DNA from: Forficula auricularia
Lineage: Eukaryota > Arthropoda > Insecta > Dermaptera > Forficulidae
Direction: 5' to 3'
Length of the DNA stretch: 64,000 nucleotides
Assembly (NCBI GenBank): GCA_024734495.1
Contig: JALMQS010000615.1
Span: 527,173 to 591,172, forward strand
Positions 62,240 through 64,000 of this stretch are shown one piece after another (position 1 is the first letter of the stretch; each line of letters begins with the position of its first letter). Position numbers and translations under genes: made by a program. The notes below the pieces were generated by a model. It saw nothing but the letters and a program-made list of their open reading frames with translations, was not told where the DNA came from and did no database searches.

Positions 62240-62958
62240 ATAAACTGATGTGGCCATCCAAATAAATTTACCACACACCCTGGCCCCTCTCTTATATTTA
62301 ATATTTAATAAAATTAATTATAATCATGTATGGGGGGGGGGATTAGTTTTTGCATTTTTTAGTCTTCTGGAGGCCCACTGATTATGTATACAAAATTTGG
62401 TTGGAGTTTGCTCAAATGGTCTAGATTTTTATTTTTTGACCCCCCCCCACCTCCACCCCAATTTTGGCTCCAGAAAAAATATATTTTCGTTATTATAGGT
62501 TCATTTTTTAGTATATTTCATTTTTCTTGTTTTGTTTTTTTTTAGTTTGAAAATATTATAATTTTAATTTTTAACCCCCCCCCCCCCTCAATTAATTTTG
62601 GGTCGATTTGCACCAAAATCTAATCACCTCTTAATCTCAATTCACCAAAACTACCTGTGAAATTTCGTTTTGATATTCACACTAGTTTTTGAACTAGCTC
62701 GTCCACAAAATTTGGTAACGCATAGACTAACAGACTAACTAACAGACATTTTGACAAAACAGTTATTATCTCTGAAAAATATAATTTTTTCTATATTCAC
62801 TTATTAGGGGCTTTTTTTGTAGACCGAAATGCTATGGTTTCGCCCAATTTTTTTTAATCAAAATAGTTTCAACCGTTTTTGAGATATTTCGAAAAACGAA
62901 GCAAAAAACAACTTTTTTCATGCACTGTACCCTGAATGGTAAAGTAACAAGTTTAACT
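62240..62958 (+). mobile_element. Family P element, last copy
   Basis: AAACTGATGTGGCCATCCAA start and ACCCTGAATGGTAAAGTAAC end. Internal repeat once plus two C-runs. An extra segment (TATATTTTCGTTATTATAGG) is inserted at 62475-62560. Confidence 0.75.
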
Positions 62959-63474
62959 CAAGTTTTGAAATTAATTCTAATCACTATCGATTTCATAATA
63001 ATCAATTTTTCTATCACGGCTATTTAGCGAAAATGCCAAGTAGGTATAAACCTATAAACCTCAAAAAACAAAGCTTACCTATTCGAGATGTCAATTCTTT
63101 TTACAAAGTTCTATGTAGTAATGAAAGAACACCCAGATTTAGAGTTAACTAAATCATGAAAGGAACTTGGAGGAAATTCTTACTTTAAAGACTCATACAT
63201 TTTATTCACTAAAGGGGAACATTTAGATTTTTTTTCTAATCTTATACCTGAGTCATATTTCTATGATAAATGGAAGAATCTCTCAAAAATTTTGATAATG
63301 ATTCAGTCATTGAGTCAGAAGGTGTTAAAATATGCGATTTTCCGGTACCTCTATTTTCGAAACAGAGACTAAAACTAATTTTCATGAAATAACTCTTAAT
63401 AAAATATACAATTTTCATGTTAGTAGCTTAATATTTACTATCTCTATTGTTGGATCGTGTATAGGATGAATCAC
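62959..63474. other. AT-rich, nothing recognised
   Basis: No gene recognised; short broken frames only. Confidence 0.35.
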
Positions 63475-63974
63475 TTAGGCTAAGGCCATACTACAAAAAG
63501 TTCTCGCTTAGAGATAAACTAGGAGCTATTCTTGTCAATATACACAATGGCCACATTCAAGGCTCCTAGCTTGGTGACACACCATTCACTTTCGCGCCGT
63601 CTGTTAATGAGAACAGAACAAGTATGTCACTCTCTAAACTTACGAAATTACTGTTGATTGAAAACTCAATTTTTTAATATAAGCGCGATCTTGTGATGTT
63701 TGTTTGATGGGTTCCAAAGTGGTTCCCGTTTAAAAACAGCAGCAATTAAAATGTCTTCCATTGTAAAGTCACTAGGTGACTACCAAAAATAACCAAACAC
63801 GATTCGTTCGTTACGCTACTCGCCTGGTGACTAACTAGACACCTACCTAGGCGCGTCGCTTGGAGTATGGCCAATGTGATAGTATGCAATACATTTGATC
63901 AGTAGGATTAGTCAAGCGAGTAGCTTGGCTTCTTCAAACTAAGCAAGGCTCTTTGTAGTATGGCATTACCCTAA
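63475..63974. mobile_element. 500-bp TIR element
   Basis: TTAGGCTAAGGCCATACTAC pairs with GTAGTATGGCATTACCCTAA (two mismatches over ~22 bp), and the short words TCGCTT, GTATGGCC and AGTATG recur inside. No coding sequence. Probably a non-autonomous DNA transposon; target-site duplication unclear. Confidence 0.65.
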
Positions 63975-64000
63975 AGGCGACCTTAGATCTTTTACTCCAA

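Overview
This is an AT-rich eukaryotic window, most probably from an insect or another arthropod. Support comes from mariner, piggyBac, Penelope, jockey-like and RTE-like remnants, tRNA-derived SINEs and several MITE families. I find no host gene that I can call with confidence. The window is almost entirely a graveyard of mobile elements, many nested in one another. The only long, well-preserved coding sequence is the reverse transcriptase of a jockey/CR1-type non-LTR retrotransposon (41520-43859, minus strand).

I use working names for families that recur. Family A has ends reading ACCGACTTCAAAA and a large central palindrome; copies lie at 3131, 10243, 19715, 23360, 25612, 40308, 50104 and 58136. 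Family F is a long element with internal ~215-bp modules separated by variable spacers (472-2060, 12536-13860, 51067-52060, 52880-54250, plus loose modules at 34640). Family K has ends reading TTAAGGTAGTTG (2912, 5205, 21055, 48270, 52085, 54253, 55383). Family P has terminal ACTTTACCATACA and internal ~120-bp repeats (4292, 18470, 28672, 32649, 57028, 62240). The H-foldbacks are inverted-repeat units whose arms carry a CTGATGA/CTGAAGA - hairpin - GAAAC motif resembling a hammerhead ribozyme (5696, 15625, 21704, 29888, 37785, 41160, plus single arms).

Layout. 1-2100: F copy split by a non-autonomous Helitron. 2900-7000: K with nested A, then P, an H-foldback with two opposed ribozyme-like motifs, and a hairpin of tRNA-like TIR elements. 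7000-14000: MITE, satellite with a SINE, A copy, F copy carrying a truncated jockey copy. 14000-22900: ATG-less ORF, two mariner-type MITEs, an RT pseudogene, a SINE with perfect target-site duplications, RTE fragment. 23000-33000: A copies, palindromic array, P copies, one of two exon-like duplicates. 33800-35100: Penelope GIY-YIG endonuclease fragment. 37700-44900: foldbacks, second exon-like copy, and the jockey element inside a foldback that is itself invaded by another foldback. 45000-49500: decayed ORF, SINE, internally deleted mariner, minisatellite, piggyBac fragment, RTE copy with TSD. 49900-54600: triple nest and a tandem duplication of F+K. 55000-64000: K, P and A copies, a decayed RT with an insertion, and a terminal MITE.

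The lead I consider strongest is the H-foldback family. A 70-bp insertion at 11048-11117, flanked by 12-bp target-site duplications, begins at (within about 2 nt of) the predicted self-cleavage point of the hammerhead-like motif seen at 5754-5788. This would be expected if the inserted copy derived from a ribozyme-processed RNA.
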